From positions 1 to 7,753 of the forward strand of contig DAIEQT010000375.1 of NCBI GenBank assembly GCA_027347545.1: a DNA stretch of 7,753 nt, read 5' to 3'. Every line of letters starts with the position of its first letter. Position 1 is the first letter of the stretch. The notes beneath the pieces are model-generated. The model had not been told where the DNA came from, did not search any database, and saw only the letters and a list, made by a program, of their open reading frames with translations. This document shows, in pieces, positions 5,265-7,753 of this stretch. Both the position numbers and the translations under genes were made by a program. Source of the stretch: Ignavibacteria bacterium (GTDB lineage Bacteria; Bacteroidota; Ignavibacteria; Ignavibacteriales; Melioribacteraceae).

Positions 5265-6482
5265 CTATTTGATCAAAAGCATTTTGCGGGTTTGAAGAAA
5301 GTTGCCTGCACGAAGTGTATAGAAGTAAATACCGCTACTTAATTGACCCGCTTCGAGCGAGGCGAGGAATTGAGAATTATATGTTCCGGTTTGTTGGTAT
5401 TCGTTTACAAGAGTAGCGACTTCTCTACTAAACAAATCAAATACTTTCAGGCTTACTTTGCTTGGTGCTTGCAACTTGTAGCTAATCGTCGTTTCCGGAT
5501 TAAAAGGATTTGGATAGTGCTGGTAAAGCTGAAATTCACTTGGAAAAGTTTGTGCAACCGAAGTATTCTGAATTGGAACTGCAGATGTAGCTGTAACTCC
5601 TAAAGCAAGTTTTGTCATTTTCTCGTAGAAAGTTTTATTCACCTTTGTAATATCATCAGTGGTTTTATGATAATATAGATTGAAGTCACTCATAATCTCA
5701 ATCAGTAAAACCGCAGGATAATTAAATCTCCAGAATGAAGCATGATCGCTGGCTGTTGAACCAGGATTTGATGTAAAGAGATTTATTCCAATCGAATATT
5801 TGCTATTTACATCATGAACAAGCAATCCGAGCTCTAAAGAGTTTGAAACATTTCTAGTGTGGACTTCTGCTTTGTAATCATTGTTACTATCCCACGCAAT
5901 CATATCAAGATTAATGACTGCAACTATATTATCACCTCGAAAGCTGGCTTCTGAAGCGTAGTAGTTACTACCATACAACCCATACTCCTCTAAATCCCAC
6001 AGTGCGTAGATTATCGTATATTCAAAATTATATTTTGATAAAATTCTAGCAGCTTCAAGAACAGCAGCAGTTCCGCTTCCATTATCGTCAGCGCCAGGGG
6101 CAAATCCCCCAGATGGCATATTATCATAATGTGCGCAAATAATTACGTACTGATTTGATTTAGTTGTTCCATTTTGTATCGCGTAAACATTTTGACCGTC
6201 CGACATAAAGTTCTGCTGAAAAGAGACCAAGCCTAGCCGACTAAATTTTTGCATCAGATAGATGGGTGTGTAAGAATTTCCGGCGCTATAACGGTTCCGA
6301 GAAAGTAAGCTTGTGGAAACATTATTCAGAATAACAGGTTTATCGCCGGTAAGTTCCCGCAGGTTATTCATCAGAGTATCAATACTTACTTTATTAATAA
6401 TTGATTGTATTGTCTGAATAGTTTGGGCAACAGCATAGCTGGAAAGCAAAAACAAGCATAAAATTGTAAACGATTTTTTCAT
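5265..6482 (-). CDS. Secreted M28-family zinc peptidase with T9SS sorting domain
   Basis: A 405-residue secreted metallopeptidase, probably an aminopeptidase. It starts with a signal peptide (MKKSFTILCLFLLSSYAVAQ, cleavage near residue 20). The M28 domain spans about 45-300 and has the full di-zinc site by comparison with Aeromonas aminopeptidase: His118 (CAHYD), Asp132 (GADDNGSG), catalytic Glu165 and ligand Glu166 (LEEYG), Asp193 (NLDMIAWD) and His272 (YHKTTDD), plus the conserved SDHASF at 245-250. The last 85 or so residues (YPNPFNPETTISYKL ... SSGIYFYTLRAGNFLQTRKMLLIK-type ending) form a T9SS type A sorting domain, so the enzyme should be exported through the outer membrane and either released or surface-anchored. 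No Shine-Dalgarno is visible before the ATG; the leader is A-rich, as is common in Bacteroidota. It is transcribed divergently from the regulator-glnA operon. Substrate cannot be told from sequence. Confidence 0.95.
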   Translation of the reverse strand: MKKSFTILCLFLLSSYAVAQTIQTIQSIINKVSIDTLMNNLRELTGDKPVILNNVSTSLLSRNRYSAGNSYTPIYLMQKFSRLGLVSFQQNFMSDGQNVYAIQNGTTKSNQYVIICAHYDNMPSGGFAPGADDNGSGTAAVLEAARILSKYNFEYTIIYALWDLEEYGLYGSNYYASEASFRGDNIVAVINLDMIAWDSNNDYKAEVHTRNVSNSLELGLLVHDVNSKYSIGINLFTSNPGSTASDHASFWRFNYPAVLLIEIMSDFNLYYHKTTDDITKVNKTFYEKMTKLALGVTATSAVPIQNTSVAQTFPSEFQLYQHYPNPFNPETTISYKLQAPSKVSLKVFDLFSREVATLVNEYQQTGTYNSQFLASLEAGQLSSGIYFYTLRAGNFLQTRKMLLIK

Positions 6483-6502
6483 ATAGCGCCATTTTTACGA
6501 GT

Positions 6503-6532
6503 GAAATGTAACAAACATTTATTTGTATACAA
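6503..6532 (-). promoter_or_regulatory. Probable promoter of the M28 peptidase gene
   Basis: On the minus strand TTG (6532-6530), a 19-nt spacer and TACATTTC (6510-6503) match the Bacteroidetes pattern except for C in place of the last G. The predicted start of transcription lies only about 15 nt upstream of the ATG, giving a short leader without a ribosome site. Confidence 0.5.
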
Positions 6533-6575
6533 CCCACTTAGCTTTCTCCTAATTAACTATAAAATTAAAATTGAA

Positions 6576-6607
6576 TTTGCTTTTTTAAATCTCCGACCTT
6601 ATATTTT
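6576..6607 (+). promoter_or_regulatory. Probable promoter of the Lrp/AsnC-glnA operon
   Basis: TTTG (6576-6579), a 20-nt spacer and TATATTTT (6600-6607, followed by G) fit TTTG-N20-TAnnTTTG at all but the last base. The spacing equals that at aspS. The leader to the ATG at 6649 would be about 35 nt and contains the palindromes noted separately. Confidence 0.5.
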
Positions 6608-6610
6608 GAG

Positions 6611-6641
6611 TTATTAATAACAAATTTCCTAATTAAATTAG
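6611..6641. promoter_or_regulatory. AT-rich palindromes, candidate Lrp/AsnC operator
   Basis: Two perfect dyads lie between the predicted transcription start and the regulator's ATG: TTATTAATAA (6611-6620) and CTAATT-A-AATTAG (6629-6641). Lrp/AsnC proteins often bind AT-rich palindromes of about 13-15 bp near their own promoter, so autoregulation is plausible. In such AT-rich DNA short palindromes also occur by chance. Confidence 0.35.
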
Positions 6642-6648
6642 TGACGCC

Positions 6649-7110
6649 ATGCTAGACGACTTAGACATCATAGTCCTTAAAAAACTGCAAGAAAATGGCA
6701 GAATGAAGAGAAACGAACTTGCTGAAATTGTGGGATTATCAGTCCCTTCCCTCAGCGAAAGGCTAAATAAACTTGAAGATAAGGGTGTAATTCAAGGTTA
6801 TTACGCAAAACTGGATAGACATATTTTTCATTTCGATATTATGGCTTTCGTGCTTGTCGTTATGGAATCATCCAAAAGTTATGAAAAATTCTCTGAACAG
6901 GTTAGAAAAACCGGCGAAATATTAGAATGCCATTCGATTTTAGGCGAGGGCTCACACATTCTTAAAGTAGTAGTTAAGGAAACAAAAGATTTGGAAGCGC
7001 TGCTTTCTAAAATTCAATCTTGGCATGGTGTTACAAAAACAGTAACAAGTTTTGTTTTATCTACTATGAAAGAGACGACAAGTTTAAATATTCAATCTAA
7101 AAAGGAGTAA
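6649..7110 (+). CDS. Lrp/AsnC-family transcriptional regulator
   Basis: A 153-residue DNA-binding protein of normal length for the family. The N-terminal winged helix-turn-helix covers about 1-60: [17 protein letters not shown] (2-18), recognition region [26 protein letters not shown] (23-48), then the hinge QGYYAKLD. The C-terminal RAM domain (about 65-140) includes [19 protein letters not shown] and ends [11 protein letters not shown]. The usual acidic residue in the family's 'G-x-x-D-Y' loop is replaced (GEGSH), so effector binding may differ. These proteins form dimers and octamers that respond to small molecules, usually amino acids. The gene ends 2 nt before glnA, whose Shine-Dalgarno GGAG overlaps the last codons, so the two are co-transcribed. 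Control of glnA and of itself is a reasonable inference; the effector is unknown. Confidence 0.94.
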   Translation: MLDDLDIIVLKKLQENGRMKRNELAEIVGLSVPSLSERLNKLEDKGVIQGYYAKLDRHIFHFDIMAFVLVVMESSKSYEKFSEQVRKTGEILECHSILGEGSHILKVVVKETKDLEALLSKIQSWHGVTKTVTSFVLSTMKETTSLNIQSKKE

Positions 7111-7112
7111 AA

Positions 7113-7753
7113 ATGGCTAAAACATCCTCCCCTGTGCACGATGTACTTTCCTATGTGAAAGCGAACAAAATACAGTTCGTTGATTTTAAATTCATGGACT
7201 TTCCAGGTCAGTGGCAGCATTTCACTGTACCGGTAAGTCAATTTGAAGAAGGATCATTTGAAAACGGATACGGATTTGACGGCTCTTCAATCCGCGGTTG
7301 GAAAGCTATCAATCAAAGCGATATGCTTATCATCCCGGATCCAACTACAATGTTTTTAGATCCTTTCATTAAAGCGCCAACAATCTCGCTTATCTGCGAT
7401 GTTTACGAACCGGCTACAAAAGAAAAATACAGCCGTTGCCCACGTAACATTGCTCAAAAAGCAGATGCTTATTTAAAATCAACCGGAATTGCCGATGTTG
7501 CTTACTTCGGTCCCGAAGCAGAATTTTTCGTATTTGATGATGTTCGTTTCGATAGCGGTCCAAATTTCGCTTTTTATTCTGTTGATTCAAACGAAGGTAA
7601 ATGGAACAGCGGCCGCGAAGAAAATCCAAACTTAGGCTACAAACCGCGTTTCAAAGAAGGCTACTTCCCGGTTCCGCCAACAGATCAGCTAATGGATTTG
7701 AGAAACGAAATGGTTCTCAACTTAGAAAGTCTTGGAATTGAAGTTGAAGCACA
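7113..7753 (+). CDS. glnA: Type I glutamine synthetase, N-terminal part
   Basis: Partial gene; 213 codons and two bases are visible before the right edge. Glutamine synthetase makes glutamine from glutamate, ammonia and ATP and is the main entry point of nitrogen into metabolism. The beta-grasp domain (about 15-100) contains [19 protein letters not shown] and [12 protein letters not shown], which includes the Asp and Ser loop of the neighbouring active site. The catalytic domain begins with [13 protein letters not shown] (131-143), where Glu135 and Glu137 correspond to metal ligands. The stretch [17 protein letters not shown]...GYFPVPPTD (164-191) resembles the GSI-beta form, which is often adenylylated, but the adenylylation-site Tyr lies outside the window. 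The ATG at 7113 follows AAAGGAG by 7 nt and stands 2 nt after the regulator's stop. Identification is firm; subtype is tentative. Confidence 0.97.
   Translation, partial: MAKTSSPVHDVLSYVKANKIQFVDFKFMDFPGQWQHFTVPVSQFEEGSFENGYGFDGSSIRGWKAINQSDMLIIPDPTTMFLDPFIKAPTISLICDVYEPATKEKYSRCPRNIAQKADAYLKSTGIADVAYFGPEAEFFVFDDVRFDSGPNFAFYSVDSNEGKWNSGREENPNLGYKPRFKEGYFPVPPTDQLMDLRNEMVLNLESLGIEVEA

Noticed and set aside
5343..5603. Plus-strand open frame of 86 codons
   Set aside because: Antisense to the T9SS sorting domain of the peptidase, which is clearly the true coding strand.
7414..7629. Minus-strand open frame of 71 codons
   Set aside because: Antisense to glnA, whose plus-strand reading is unmistakable.

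Overview
The window looks like a chromosomal segment of an AT-rich member of the Bacteroidota/FCB group, most probably the Ignavibacteria. Three things point there. A secreted peptidase ends in a PNPFNP-type C-terminal domain typical of type IX secretion (T9SS) cargo. Three intergenic regions carry Bacteroidetes-style promoters (TTTG or TTG, 19-20 nt, then a close match to TAnnTTTG). The pilin-like proteins begin M-G-Q-Q-Q-L-L-L, a form I recall from that lineage. The taxonomic call is inference.

Layout. From 1 to 3169 everything reads on the minus strand, so transcription runs from high to low coordinates. Three tandem pilin-like genes come first; the leading one is interrupted by an in-frame stop. 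After them come a strong hairpin terminator or attenuator, a GspF/PilC-type platform protein, and the N-terminal part of a GspE/PilB-type assembly ATPase that runs off the left edge. Upstream, also on the minus strand, are aspS (3387-5153, with its own promoter and terminator) and a secreted M28 zinc peptidase (5265-6482). To the right, on the plus strand, an Lrp/AsnC-family regulator (6649-7110) is followed 2 nt later by glnA (from 7113), which runs off the right edge.

How the genes work together. The pilins, platform and ATPase form a compact type IV filament or secretion-like cassette. It is unusual because the pilin-like subunits have no conventional leader peptide and no Glu at mature position 5, and because a terminator separates subunits from machinery. 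The Lrp/AsnC gene and glnA form an evident operon, which suggests local control of ammonia assimilation. aspS and the peptidase appear to be independent units. There is no gene-free stretch longer than about 220 bases. No tRNA, rRNA, CRISPR or insertion sequence was recognised.

The most interesting region is the pilin cluster: a non-canonical three-subunit array whose first member has a TTG start and a premature TAA, followed by 48 more codons that still align with its paralogues.
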